This document shows positions 34,971-47,220 of a stretch of 64,000 nucleotides of DNA, in pieces. The notes beneath the pieces are model-generated. The model searched no databases. It was not told the origin of the DNA and saw nothing but the letters and a program-made list of their open reading frames with translations. Origin of the DNA: Amphiura filiformis (lineage: Eukaryota; Echinodermata; Ophiuroidea; Amphilepidida; Amphiuridae); assembly GCF_039555335.1 (NCBI RefSeq), contig NC_092628.1, positions 59,011,547 through 59,075,546 of the forward strand, in the 5' to 3' direction. The position numbers and the translations under genes were made by a program. Position 1 is the stretch's first letter. Every line of letters begins with the position of its first letter.

Positions 34971-35573
34971 GACAAACTTGAGAGATATGAACCCCGGAAC
35001 AGTGCCACCCCGAATTTAAGCCGACACGCGTACCGGTACTCCTTATTACTAGTTCCGGCCATGATATTGTTCCGAGAGGGCCTATCACCCATGCACATTC
35101 GATTCGGAACATTTTATTAACAGATTTGTGAGGTTGAACTTCTATTTGTAGGAGCCGACTGGATAGTGGACAAATTATGATTATGCGTTACCAACGAATC
35201 CAAAGATAAGGCACCACTATTAAAAATGCAAACATATTTCTCTCCACTGATGCATTTCTATATTGAAGTTTATCATGGGCACCAGAGACCTAAACGATCT
35301 TGTTGCCAGCGCATTCTAAATTTATAGAACTAAAAAAACGTAGGCATGAATCCAACGGACAAGGACACAAAAAGTATCAAGGATTAATACCGGTAGCTAT
35401 CAATAAATGATACAAGAGGGTACCTTGAATATGAGCCAAATAATAACAAGTATTTGCAAATTTAGGTACAGAAGTAGAAAAGTTCCGATAGCCAAAAGTA
35501 AACAATTCCAGGACCCACAAACGACGTTCCGAGCACGAACTGCTCTTCTTCAGGAACAAGTAAAGATTTAATA

Positions 35574-35720
35574 ATGTGTGTGTGTGTGTTTTGTTTGTTT
35601 GTTGTTGGGGTTTTTTTTGGGGGGGGGTTGTGTGTTTTTTTGTGTGGGTGTGTGTGTGTGTGTGTGTGTTTTGTTTTTTGGGATGTTTTTTTTTTTTGGT
35701 TTGTTTTTTCTTTAATTATT
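35574..35720 (+). repeat. GT/T-rich low-complexity tract
   Basis: Runs of TGTG, TTTGTTTG and poly-G/T. The 80-residue Cys/Phe/Val-rich frame over it is a translation artefact. Confidence 0.85.
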
Positions 35721-36848
35721 TACCCCCAAATAATATGTCTGGGAGTATATAGGCCTATACTGCAGGTTGGCCCATCACGATCATTGATTACCATTAGTCA
35801 AGTGTTGCAGCGTTAAAATGGTCTTTCCTCGAGTGTCAACAGAACAGATAAATATCGATTTTTTATATAATAGGGACCAGTTAGTAACGCACACAGTCCC
35901 GCAAGGCATTAAACATACCATTAATGTCAAGGAAGTATAATGGAAAGTACCCGGAGGAAAGTATGGCTGTATACAACTAGACTAGCGGTTTAAATCCAAA
36001 TCCCTAAATCGCATTGATTCGTGAATCAATTTCATTATCGTTGTCGATGGCAACATGTGACGCTAACTTTTTTGACCTGACCGAACTTGATCGAAACGGA
36101 TCGATATGTGTTGAATGTGACTTGTGAATACAGTGTGACCAGGTCTCATCTTCTCTGGCGTGACAATGGACGTATACGTAGGCTATCGTCAAGAAAACTT
36201 GGTAAAATAATATTTGTATATATTGAAAATCAGTATACTATATCTATATAGGAATAACTCTGACGAAGATTGAACAAGAGAATGGTTGTCAATCGTGATG
36301 GAATATAATAATCATGGAGGAGAAATCAGTGATAAACGTCTAATCGATTTTGGTATTAAACTACCAATAATATGGAAGCTAGGGCAGTGGATCATATGCT
36401 GAAAATCGCGTAAGTAGGCCTATACCTAGAGATACCGTATGGTACTTTCTTCTCTTTTAATTGTTTGTATATTTTGGTGTCTTGCCTTTAAAAATAAATA
36501 AGCCAAACATAAGAATTGTCTGTGATAATAATTAATTTGTGCAATTTAAAAAGTGTTTATATTTTATTTTACTCTGTTTGCCAGTTTGCCTACATGTGTT
36601 TACATTCATAATGCATGGATGGTTTGTTGCTATTTGCACTAGGCCTACGTGTTCTCAAGTCCATAAAATGACGAAAATATTATTATTCGTAACGTCAAAC
36701 AACCATTACTCGAACAAACAAACTAAAAATATATACTGTCGTATATCTACCTCCCGCGGTTCGGAAAACTTAAATTTATTACTGTAATATAGGCCTTTAA
36801 TGCAATGAAATATATTATATTTGAAATCGTAATTTGTAATTATATTAA

Positions 36849-37653
36849 GGGCTGTGGTATGAACGTTTCGACAGTATTTTTGTGAGACATGAGAGCACAT
36901 CAGACATATCGAATTGAATTCTGAATGCGAGGAATGTCCTTCTGATAATTTTGATTTTTTTTTTTTTTTTTAATTAGCGATAGAATACAAATTAATGACA
37001 AATTATTAAAATTTTATATTTTTTAAAGTTTTGATATTTAACAGTCCTCGAAGTAAACTTTCTAAATCTAATGATATGTGCTTGAAGTGTGTGTAGCTAC
37101 TAGCTGGGATGAAAAGCCGACAATCAATTGAAAATTTTGACCTTTTGACGATATTGAGGGTTGACAAACAGAGGGCCTTAACTCAAAAAGTGCCTTTTTA
37201 AGAAAAATTAGTAAAATAATATTTTTGCATTGAGATGTGACCAAGTATTATTGTGCTATATATGCAATAGGAAGTTGAATTGAGTTAAGGCTTTTGATTT
37301 TAAGAATCTGTGGGTATTACATATTATTTTGGTACCAAAATCTCAACATGGCCAAAAGTGAGTTAAGGCCTTCTGTTTGTCAACCCTCGATATACATTTT
37401 TTCCCAAGAAAGATATTTTCAATTGATTGTCGGCTTTGTATCCCAGCTACATACAATTTATTACTACAAAGTTTTAATCATTTGCCATAAAATGTGTGTA
37501 TATCGCGAATTTCAAAAAATCAAAATTATTTGATAGGCCTATCATCAGGACATTTTTCGTATTCCAGAATGCAATTCGATATGTCTGATGAGCTCTCATG
37601 TCCCACAAAAAAATACTGTCCAAACGTTCATACATTATTTTGTACCCCAGCCT
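36849..37653. mobile_element. TTAA-type foldback element, copy 1, carrying an insertion
   Basis: The left end is preceded by TTAA and starts GGGCTGTGGTATGAACGTTT. The right end is an inverted counterpart (AAACGTTCATAC, with CCCCAGCC after an 11-base disruption). The long arms match those of 38723-39386, including GACATGAGAGCAC and AATTGAAAATTTTGACCTTT. The centre is replaced by another inverted-repeat element at 37155-37390. Confidence 0.75.
37155..37390. mobile_element. inverted-repeat element with GAGGGTTGACAAACAG ends
   Basis: The terminal repeats are GAGGGTTGACAAACAGAGGG and, on the other strand, GAGGGTTGACAAACAGAAGG, each followed by CCTTAACTCA. It sits in the middle of the foldback element above. 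A second, inverted copy is at about 43887-45208. TA at both junctions could be its target duplication. It has no ORF. Confidence 0.75.
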
Positions 37654-38689
37654 TTATTACAATTTTTGTTCCAAGAATATTTTATTTAAATATATGTAAT
37701 AATATACATGTACTGTATGTTTCCTGCCTGCCTTTGTTACATAGCATTTATAAGACTCTCGTCCCCTCCCTCCTCAATTTCTGGGATTTGTCAGATTTTT
37801 TATTTATTTATTTTTCAAATATTTTTAGACTTTAGGAATGATTTATGAAAACTTCATAGATAAGTTTATTAGAGAATAAGGATCGCTTCCATGCCTTTTA
37901 GTGCATGGTACTTTTGGGGTTTATCCTCCAGAATCTCACATTTGAAAAAAGGGGCCGCCTCCTTTCCTCGAGCACTGTTGGAAAAGACCGAAAACCATTA
38001 ACAATGCTAATTTTACATTGAAAAAAAATCCTTTCATGAAAATCCACTGGACAAGAACCAAAACATTAATTTAGATTTTTTTTATTTTGCTATAATGTTG
38101 TTTAATAATCCAAAAAGGACAAAACCAAAAGTTGGAAATTCTAAGACGAAACAACTGAGTAAGTTCTTATTCTATACTTATATATAGGATGATATAAGCT
38201 GATATAAATTATATACTTTCTTCTGATCGAAATTAGACGGCTTGGTCATGTGTCAACACAAAAATGTTATTAATTAATAATTAATCAGCATCAAATTTCA
38301 ATCAATGACTTCCTTGTAAAAGACGAAAATCGAAATCAGCGACACACTACGCTGATTTACCGCTTCCACCAAAGTTGAGTTTCCATTCAGAAAACAAGTG
38401 CATGGAAGATTTATAATAAATCAATGAAAGTAGGCCTAAGACAAGGTTTTACAAGGTTTTCATTTCATAATTAATTTCCAGTATTAAGTTCCAGTATAAG
38501 AAGTAACCATGATGTGGACTTGAGTTGACCATCATGAAGGTTCTAAACAAATAAACTAATATATTTATACATGTAGGCCTAATACATTAGGGTCTAATGC
38601 TTGAACATCATTATTCATTACAGGTCATGAAGGCCATGCATATAATAATTATATACATGTAATAATGCTGATGGTGGTAATGTTAAGTT

Positions 38690-39600
38690 GTCTTTATAGC
38701 AACATTTTTGCCATTGTCTTAAGGGATCTAAAATGAGCGTTTATTGCGTTTCGACAGTATTTTTGTGGGACATGAGAGCACCTCAGACCTATCGAATTGC
38801 ATTCTGAATACGAAGCATGTCTTTCTGATTTCAAATAATTTTCATTTTTTGAAAATTACAATATAATACAAATTTTATGACAAATTATAAAAAATTGATA
38901 TTTTTCAAATTTTTGATAGGCCCTATATAACAGTCCGCGAAGTAAATTATATAAATCTAATGATATATTCTTAAAGTGTATGTAGCAGAAAGGAAAAGCC
39001 GACGGTCAATTGAAAATTTTGACCTTTCATATTGAAGATATGGATTTTTTCCCAAAAAGCCCCAATTTTATTTGGGTGTTTTGGGAAAAAATCCATATCT
39101 TCAATACGAAAGGTCAAAATTTTCAATTGATCATCGGCTTTTCATCCCACCTACATACACTTTAAGTATAAATCATCAGATTTATAAAGTTTACTTCAAG
39201 TACTGTTAAATATCAAAAATATCAATTTTTAATGATGCCATAAAATGTGTATTAAATTGCGAATTTCAAAAATCAAAATTATTTGATATCAGAATGACAT
39301 TCTTCGTATTCAGAATGCAATTCGATATGTCTGATGTGCTCTAATGTCCCAAAATAAATACTGTCCAAACGTTCATACCCCAGCCCTTAAACAACACTTT
39401 TTGCCTTTGTCTTTATAGCAACATTTTTGCCATTGTCTATATAGCAACATTTTGCCATTGTCTTTAGCAACATTTTTGCGCTGTCTTTATAGCAACATTT
39501 TCGCCATTGTCATTACAGCAACTTTTTTTTGCCATTTTCATTATAACAACATTTTGCCACTGTCTGTACATCATCATTTTTGCCATTGCTTTTTGTTATG
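38690..39600 (+). repeat. minisatellite, unit about 26-30 bp, split by a foldback element
   Basis: Imperfect units of TTTATAGCAACATTTTTGCC followed by ATTGTC occur about seven times at 39400-39600, and one unit remains at 38690-38720 on the other side of the 38723-39386 element. The array therefore predates that insertion. Confidence 0.8.
38723..39386. mobile_element. 664-bp foldback element flanked by TTAA, copy 2
   Basis: It is almost entirely a palindrome with arms of about 310 bp and a loop near 39060-39085. TTAA occurs on both sides (38719-38722, 39387-39390). The right end read on the other strand is GGGCTGGGGTATGAACGTTT. It has no transposase, and TTAA targeting fits piggyBac-type mobilisation. 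It is inserted into a minisatellite. Confidence 0.85.
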
Positions 39601-40284
39601 TTACTGACTGATAGCGGAATGCAAAGAGTGTGCACATCGCTTCATGTTACGAATTATCGACAAAATATTGACTATTTTGTATATTCAGTTATAAAATTTC
39701 CAAAGGGGAATACTATTTACATACATGTCTACAATATAATGTTGACAATTTCTGAACATTGTCCTTTAATCCCCGGCTTTAACCATAACATTTGAATGCA
39801 AGCGCAGATCCTTTCTTTCCAGGATCTGTGTTGCCAGGTACATGAAGTACATGTATCATTAGATCAAACTGTTATCACAATATCAGAGAAGGTAAGAAAA
39901 CTTCTCTGATATTATTCAGAATTTATTTGCCTTCCTTTTGTGCGCTTGTGGGGGATAGTGTCAATACACGCGTGCATTTTATTCCTTGTCCTTGTGGTAG
40001 TGAATAATGTTTATTTGAACATTCAATTATATTATGTATTTGACAGCAAATATATGTATTTTATTTGCTAAATGTCTGTTAAATGAAATGGTCACTTTAA
40101 AATTGTTGATGTCATGTGTGCTTTTTCCATGACAAGGGTCAAGGAATTTGTTGTTTCTTCAAACATGTTTAGTTCAGAAAACATTACAGGATGGCATTCG
40201 TCTACTTCGTCTGACATGTACGATGTCGATAGGGTATCAAAAACTTTATAATATGAAAATCGACTTGCAAAACTTCCCACAAGT

Positions 40285-40352
40285 TGCTGATGTTATCGTT
40301 GCTGATGTTATCGTTGCTGTTGTTGTTGCTATTGTTGTTGTTGTGGTGGTTG
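40285..40352 (+). repeat. GTT-rich microsatellite
   Basis: Two copies of GCTGATGTTATCGTT run into a (GTT)n/(TTG)n tract. The overlapping 120-129-residue frames on both strands are low-complexity translations. Confidence 0.85.
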
Positions 40353-41860
40353 AACAACCAGAACACCCGTATTATTCCGAAATCAAAACTCAGATTCTTG
40401 CATTTTTGGAACAAACATATAAATGTGTAATGATACGGAGATTGGCAAACGTAAAAACAATCTATATTTTTGGTTCGGTAGGCCTGCACGTTATAAGGGA
40501 CGTAGACTTCAAGGGGGTTAGTAAACTTCCCCCATGAGCAAAAAAAATCTTTCCCCACCAACACTAGTAAAAAAAACTTTCCCCACTTTAATAACTGTGT
40601 ATAAATGCATGAAATAAAAAAAAATTAAAAAAACTTGCCACCTTCGGCGGCAAATTTTTTCCCCGACCCAACTTCCTAACCCTCCCCCCTAATGGTGCGT
40701 CCCTAAGATAATGACAAATCTGAATCGTAGCCTACATACTCCAATGTTCCCCATTCACATTCCAAAATCGTCCCTATAAATATTATATCGATGAAATTAT
40801 ATTGCATACAAATAATTTTTAACAATATGTAAAATGACCGATTAAACCAGTCATTTCCCAAACATTCGCATCTTCTATATGCTCTCAAGGATATCCTGAT
40901 TTGATAATCATCTCAAGTTCTCAACTTCATCATGTTGGTATTTTAGTGGTTCGGATTCGATATACTGCCCTCTGGTGTTTCCAAACTTTTTCCGTCTCTC
41001 TGACAGGGTTTGCAGCTTCGCTTGATATATATCCACAGTAGTTCACAGTCATGACAGTAGCCCCACAGTAGCCCAATCTTTGAAATATTATGTGAAGGTG
41101 GCCATGTCCATGAGATGTTTATGATGTTTTTTTATTAATCAAACCATTTTGATACAATTTACAATTAAAACAGTTTCATCATATAAAATCTGCCGCATGA
41201 ATTATAATCCATGCCCTATTTACCATATTAAACGGCATTTACCCAGGTGTAACATTTCTGAACTAATTGCAGTCTCTCTACGTGAAATCTAAACTATGCC
41301 GAGTTAATAGGCTAAGATTATACACTATGTTGCTTTGTAATTGCTCAATTAATGTCTAATATAATCCATTTCTTACTAAAATAAATGTCTCTATGAAATG
41401 TTGCCAGCCGAGTGACTTAGCCTACCTTTGACCAATCCGTTTTTCAAAATTTCATATCTGTATTATGGGCAAGTTTCTGCTGCTCTTGCTCAGAACTTAC
41501 CATCGCTGCATCGGTACGCTTCACTGACATACCATGCCGATTTGACTTCAATTTGGCTCATTTCAGCATCAAAATAGCAATTTCTCGCGCGCATTATCCT
41601 GCAATTTTCCCAGTAAAGTCATTTTGGGAGCGTGTCGGGACGGCTGGTGGAAAGATCAAGTTTTCATTTCATCCCTAATACATTTGTGTACAATGTAGTA
41701 CTAGTATATGGCCGCTTTTTTAATTGGCATGTTTTCTAAATAATTCGCAATTACGTCAATTAGCTGTAATTATTATGCAAATAATGTACATAGTGCGACT
41801 ATAATTATAATATATTGAAGAAAAACAGAAGTCATTAGAAAGATAAAAGTTACTCTTACG

Positions 41861-42030
41861 CAGTGGCGGCGCTACGGGGCACCCCCAATATTTTTCTTGC
41901 CGCCCCCCAGTTTGCCCCCCCCACACACACACACTTTTGAGGCAAAATTATACGTAAATTTCCACTTTTTGTGGCAATTTGTCGATTTTGCCCCCGCCCC
42001 AGAAATCATGTTCATGAGCACTTTTTAGCA
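41861..42030. repeat. hAT-like MITE remnant with CAGTGGCGGCGCTAC end
   Basis: The left end and internal blocks match the copy at 20990-21170 in the thioesterase intron. The right inverted end is not recognisable. It includes a short CACACA run. Confidence 0.55.
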
Positions 42031-42469
42031 TTTTCCTGATTCAGCTAGTAAAAACATTGAAAATACAAAGAAATGGTAATTTTCGTACTATCAACACCGC
42101 GGTATGTCCGATTTGCTTTAAATTGTAACAAAATGGATATCTTTGAACATGTTTTGGGCCTAGTAGGGTTTTTGGACAATAGTCATATTTTGAATCATGT
42201 CCAATACTGTATATGTATATACTTTGAAATGGACCTATTTCGTCTTGCTCATAATTAGGCTATAGGCTTGCATGTAGGTGTTCCTATTATCATCTCGGTG
42301 GAATTTATATTAGTCCTGGATATAAAGCCCATTGTATACTCCATATGCGATCTTTCCATCGCAGCATCGCGCAATGAAATTGAAATTATATCACCAAGCA
42401 ATGTCGCTATCGCTAGGACGGACGGTGTTTTTGTGGTTACAGGTCGACAGTACGACTATGAAGGGTCAT

Positions 42470-42720
42470 TAGTCCTTAAACACAGTAACCTAATCCTTAC
42501 CCTAAATCTGACCCTAAACTTCATATAATATAACCATAATCTACTGGCCCTAACCCAAAACCTAATCCTAACACTTAGTAAGCTTTAGTATAGGCCTACC
42601 CTAACCTAACCCTATCACTAACACTAACCCTAATGCTAACCCTTATACCTTATCCCAAACCCTAATCCTATATATACCTCCAATGCCCTAAATTCTAACT
42701 TTAATCCTTTACATAATTTA
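42470..42720 (+). repeat. degenerate CCCTAA-like interstitial repeat
   Basis: Many imperfect CCTAACCCTAA-type words occur, preceded by GGGTCATTAGTCCTTAA. A reverse-orientation counterpart lies at 45470-45700 (GGTTAGGGTTAGGG words after GTCATTAGTCCGAAAAG). The irregular units argue for a repeat family rather than a former telomere. Confidence 0.7.
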
Positions 42721-43524
42721 TACAGCATGTTTTTGATGGCTTGGCAGGTCATCAATAAACCGGACAATAAACCGACTTCAGCCAATCAGAATCCCGTAGC
42801 GCTGCGATATCGCGACTGAAGAAGTTGAACATCTCGGCGATGGCCAGAATTCATCCTCGGAATCCATCGCGCGATGAGAATTTCTTCGCGGATATCGTAA
42901 AAATCCGGGATAAAAATGTGATTTCAATTTTATCACAGCTACAATATCGCGGCCGCGATATGGAGTATACATCGGACTTCATAGTTCGTTCGTCTCGGTC
43001 CGTTGTACTTTCAATTGGCGTGGAGATGAAAATATGGTTTGACGGGAAGGCAAGGCTATAAGATAATAGATATCCTATAGGGGTTCAGCTAGGCCTAACT
43101 TTCAATCATCAAATACTCACTCAACATCAACTTGTCACATGTTTTAGACTTCATGCAGACCCTATGTTAACTTCTTATAAAAATGTTCTGATATTCGAAT
43201 AAAAGTCCCTGCACACCTATACAAAAAAGGTTTTTTGAGCCAACTCCTGTTTTTTATCTGTAGAAGAACCGTAGACATGGTCATGACGGCAAAGGTCCTG
43301 GCAGAACCCGAAAGATTATTCTGCAAAACTCGAGATACCAGTCTTGGTGTTACCCCTTCCTCATTGTTTTATCAATATCCTGACATAAAGGGGCAAGACT
43401 TTTCTTAGATTCATTTGAACAACTACGGAGCACCATTTAATACACGTTACGCGCAGGCGTATAGAGACAAACCCGGGCATTTTTCTCTGCATGGTCCTCT
43501 ATAAATGTGGCATGTCGTTGATAT

Positions 43525-43580
43525 CCTTTTGGATCCATCCTTTTGGATCCATCCTTTTGGATCCATCCTTTTGGATCCAG
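43525..43580 (+). repeat. 14-bp tandem repeat, four units
   Basis: CCTTTTGGATCCAT is repeated four times, the last unit diverged (CCTTTTGGATCCAG). Confidence 0.95.
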
Positions 43581-44686
43581 CCTTTGGTTCCCTACTGGTC
43601 AGTTGGAACAGATTTTCCCTGTTTTTGTATATGTCGTTGATAGTTCGTCATTATCACGTTTTGCCACACTCAGCTTCAGAACAGGTGATTTGCCCTCTAA
43701 ATTTGCTTCACTTAAAAGGTCAATTGTTCCCGGGCAATTGTTACTAATTTGAAAAAGACATTATGCGCCTCAAAAGAAGATCTATTCAATGTAGACGTTT
43801 CAAATAGTGCATTAAACCCTAAAATATATAAGCTTCGTCATTCTCGATAGGTAGCATTTGTGTTCGAATCTCGTCACTCACAAATCGAGGGTTGACAAAC
43901 AGAAGGCCTTAACTCACTTTTGGTACCATAATCAATGTAATACCCACAGATTCTTAAAATACTAAAGCCTTAACTCAATTCAACTTCCTATTGCATCTAT
44001 AGCACAATAATACTTTGGTCACATCTCAATGCAAAATATGATTTTACTCATTTTTCTCAAACAGGCACTTTTTGAGTTAAAGCCTTAATGTACGATCTTT
44101 TTAAATTTTTAGATTTTTCTTTTTTTCTTCTAAAATGATAATATGCAATCATTATGAAAGTTCCCAATACATTTGGACGCGAAAAACATTGGGAATTTGC
44201 AAAGAAACAACATCATAAACTTCACCTCTATCACTCGAAACATCTCGCATTATATACTTCATTAATATATTCTTGTTCATTGATTGGTTAAAAGTGGATC
44301 ACATGACCAAAAATAGTTCTACCATCAGTATTCCTATCCGTAAATAGTACCGCTAAGCCGTAAATAGTATTTTCAATGTCCCGGATGAGCCGTAAATAGT
44401 ACCTCCAAGCCGTAAATAGTACTTTTGACCATGCCTTCCGCGTGCGCGCATTCGATGCGACGGAACAGTTCACGCACGCGAAACTGCCATAGCGTGATTT
44501 CTCGCTGCTGTAATTGGTTAGCCCGATTAGCCTATTCGATTTTTTTGAAGGGCAAAATATAGGTTGTACTTAAATTGGTCGTGCTGTTCACTCAGGATAG
44601 AAGCTGGAGAGTCAAACGTCAAATAATTTTCTTTTAACCAATCAATGAACAAAGAACATATTAATGAAGTATATAAACAAATATAT

Positions 44687-44857
44687 ACTGCCTTTATTCG
44701 AAGTTCTGGTTAAAACTATGGTCCCTCGTTGAGATCAATTAATACTATTTTCCTTCGGGGCTGCGCCCCTCAGGAAAATAGTACTATTGATCTCAACTCG
44801 GGCCCATAGTTTTAACCAGAACCTCTCATGGCAGTATATATTTGTATACTATTTGGA
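44687..44857. repeat. 171-bp imperfect palindrome
   Basis: The outer arms are CAAATATATACTGCC, then GTTCTGGTTAAAACTATGG, with complements at the far side. The inner arms GAGATCAATTAATACTATTT and TTCGGGGCTGCGCCCCTCAG close the centre. Confidence 0.8.
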
Positions 44858-44904
44858 TTAGGACAACGAGTGCGGCCTCAGAGTTAGTCTCCTACGCGGC
44901 CAGT

Positions 44905-44944
44905 TTGGTTACGCTCCCTCCACATGTGGAGGGAGCGTAACCAA
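44905..44944. repeat. perfect 40-bp palindrome
   Basis: The half-site TTGGTTACGCTCCCTCCACA is followed directly by its exact complement, with no spacer. The centre is CACATGTG. Confidence 0.95.
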
Positions 44945-46140
44945 GCTAGTTTTGTACGAGACTACGGTTTGCGATCGTGGCCGACATAAAGTCATAATCT
45001 AAAAAATTCATGACTTTATGTCGGACCAACAGAAAATCGTCCCGTTTTTCTACAAATAGGACGAATTTGACAGTTTGCTCATAGATTTAAGTTAGAACAT
45101 GTGTAAGTATTACAAATATGCCAAAAATCGGTTTTGAAAAAATAAAGGTAAATTCTGAAAAAGATCGTACATTATGACTTTAAGGCCTTCTGTTTGTCAA
45201 CCCTCGAAATGTTCTACTACTTCCCAAAAAGAAAGACAAATGAAAACAATATGTTATGATTGTTTCGTGGTTATATTGAATAAACCACGATTGACAACAA
45301 GGCTAGGATTTACAGGAATCCACGATTACCGGAACCCACGACTGTCTAAACCTGCTTGTTTTCAGAGTCTTTGTATCTTCCTTCCCGTGCATCAATTTAG
45401 GAAGTTTTAAGAGTCCAATAATCTGATGCTGCTGAACTTTCTAAAATTTCCCGTTTGTCCGAGGTCATTAGTCCGAAAAGGGTTAGGTTAAGGATATATA
45501 GGTTAGGAATAGGGTAAGGTTATAGGGTTAGCATTAGGGATATAGTTGGGCTATGTTTAACAGTCAGGATTAGAGTCAAGGTTGTATCACGGGTTAGGGT
45601 TATGAGCCATTATGTTTAGGGTTATGATTCGGGTTAGGGAAAGGTTAGGGTATAGGGTAAAGTTTAGGGTTAGGGTAAGGATTTGGGTTTATATCAACTC
45701 TTATAATAGTATTGGTTTTTCGGACTAACATGACTAATGATCCCCGGCCTTCGGACTATAATCAACGTGTAACCTACGTTTCGGAACTGCTCAGGAAATA
45801 CATAGGCGGGGTTTCGTATTGCAATTTTATATGGGAACTGATATGACAAATCGACATTTGGATATCTTCTGAAATAGGAATCCTTTTTAGAATCTATATA
45901 TTTTTTTTTAATGTTAACAAAGCCTTCCGTTTTGTTCAGACAATGTCACGTTTTTGGCAGCTATGTGTGTACATTGATACTTGATAAATGATTGGGGACC
46001 ATTGTACTTTATTAATGTTATCAACAGTCCTCATCCCACCTCGTCCCAGTTTACATGATAATAGTTTTAAATTTCGTGACATATTGAACTTTATAAGTTG
46101 TTGACAAATGGGAACATGATTTTTTTTAAAACATTTTTGT

Positions 46141-46330
46141 CAGTGTTGTAGTCCTCGAGTACTGTCCTTGGCCTCGAGGACTCCTCGAGGACAGGTTTTG
46201 AAGTCCTTGGTCCTCGGACATGTAGTCCTTGGCCTCGGACGTGTAGTCCTTGGCCTTGGCCTTGGCCTCGAACCTCAAAGTCCTTGGTCCTCGACAACAA
46301 GGACCGGACAAGGACAGGCAAAATCATCAA
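46141..46330. repeat. GTCCTTGGCCTCGG-type minisatellite, copy 1
   Basis: Repeated GTCCTTGGCCTCGGAC words follow CAGTGTTGTAGTCCTCGAG, a hAT-like end. A related array in reverse context is at 55040-55203 and ends CGACTACAACACTG. The Gly-Gln-rich frames over both arrays are repeat translations. Confidence 0.75.
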
Positions 46331-46865
46331 AAATGCAGGCAAATGTTTAAAGAGTGGAAGAGTACAATCTCATGATCTGCTGTTTAGTTATAAATTAAAA
46401 CTATTTAGAGAAACATGACAAGGATAGCTTTTTATTGTACCTGATTGAAATACAAAACAGTTTGTCAATATTTTGGTACACTCTTAACTATCATCTTTGC
46501 TCTTTGCAAAACATGCACATGGAGGCCAAATATGTGGTTTTATATAAAAATTCCACTCAGCTAATATGATTCCTAAAATAGGAATATCGAATAGACACAA
46601 GAGGTTCTTTAGATATTTTAAGAAACTCATTGGATGCTACTGTAGGGCATGTTTCGATTACCGGGTAGGCCTAACTGTGATCAAATGAATTTCATCTATT
46701 TTGGGTTAATCTCTTCAGCTCACAGAATTAAATGCGGATCAAACACATAAGTGTGTTATATTATAATCTTCAATACTTGTCTAGATAAGGGAACAACCCA
46801 AAAGTCCTATTAACGAAAGTCCTTCCATTAGGGGGGGGGGTCGAAAAGTCAGATTATGTTTGTAT

Positions 46866-47202
46866 TTTATTATGACTCAGAATTGATGTGAAGATCCACT
46901 AACCAGTTATCTGATTACTAGAAAATAAACCAAATACATGGCCAGTAGATCTTCCATCTGAGACGGGGAAAGACTCAACAGAAACAAACGGAGAGCAAAA
47001 TATAACTTCACAAATAAACTTTAATTTCTCATCAACAAAGTGATCACAATAATATAATAGATGAGCGAAACATTCTTAGTTCATTCTCCGGCTATGGCTG
47101 GCTGACAACTGCCCCGAATAATAGGCCGGGGTAATTGAGGAGACGGAGCCGCGGAGCGATATATATTTAAATTAGCTATGGAAAGCAAATAGCGTCATAA
47201 CA
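46866..47202 (-). repeat. 3' LTR of the Ty3/gypsy element
   Basis: It is 337 bp; on the minus strand it begins TGTTATGACG and ends GAGTCATAATAAA. By eye it is base-for-base identical to 53854-54190, which implies recent insertion or recent gene conversion between the LTRs. Confidence 0.93.
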
Positions 47203-47220
47203 CACGCCCTGCCTTTCTGG
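47203..47220 (-). promoter_or_regulatory. polypurine tract
   Basis: Minus-strand AGAAAGGCAGGGCGTGTG lies immediately upstream of the 3' LTR, the expected plus-strand priming site. Confidence 0.6.

Larger units (their letters stand above)
44081..45179. mobile_element. TTAA-flanked element, copy B (1099 bp), itself carrying insertions
   Basis: TTAA is duplicated at 44077-44080 and 45180-45183. The ends are AGCCTTAATGTACGATC and, on the other strand, AGTCATAATGTACGATC. The right part matches the 6918-7290 copy. The extra length is explained by an inverted-repeat unit at about 44250-44675 (arms TATATACTTCATTAATAT and GTTCATTGATTGGTTAAAAG) and by palindromes at 44687-44944. It has no transposase. 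Confidence 0.8.
43887..45208. mobile_element. GAGGGTTGACAAACAG element, copy 2, split by a TTAA element
   Basis: It is an inverted copy of 37155-37390: 43887-44080 matches most of it, including GGTACCATAATC and CAATTCAACTTCCTATTGCA. Its other terminal repeat resumes at 45180 (TTAAGGCCTTCTGTTTGTCA) after an 1099-bp insertion at its internal TTAA. Confidence 0.8.

Noticed and set aside
35574-35816. Cys/Val/Phe-rich 80-residue frame
   Set aside because: Low-complexity GT/T tract; no domain.
40148-40564. Overlapping 120-129-residue frames on both strands
   Set aside because: Val-rich and Asn/Ser-rich stretches come from the GTT microsatellite; no homologous domain.
42470-42720. Former telomere (CCCTAA words)
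   Set aside because: Units are irregular and the counterpart at 45470-45700 shares non-telomeric flanks (GTCATTAGTCC), which fits an interspersed repeat.
46091-46342. Gly-Gln-Arg repeat protein (also at 54862-55373)
   Set aside because: Both come from the GTCCTTGGCCTCGG minisatellites and are open in several frames, as expected of a repeat.
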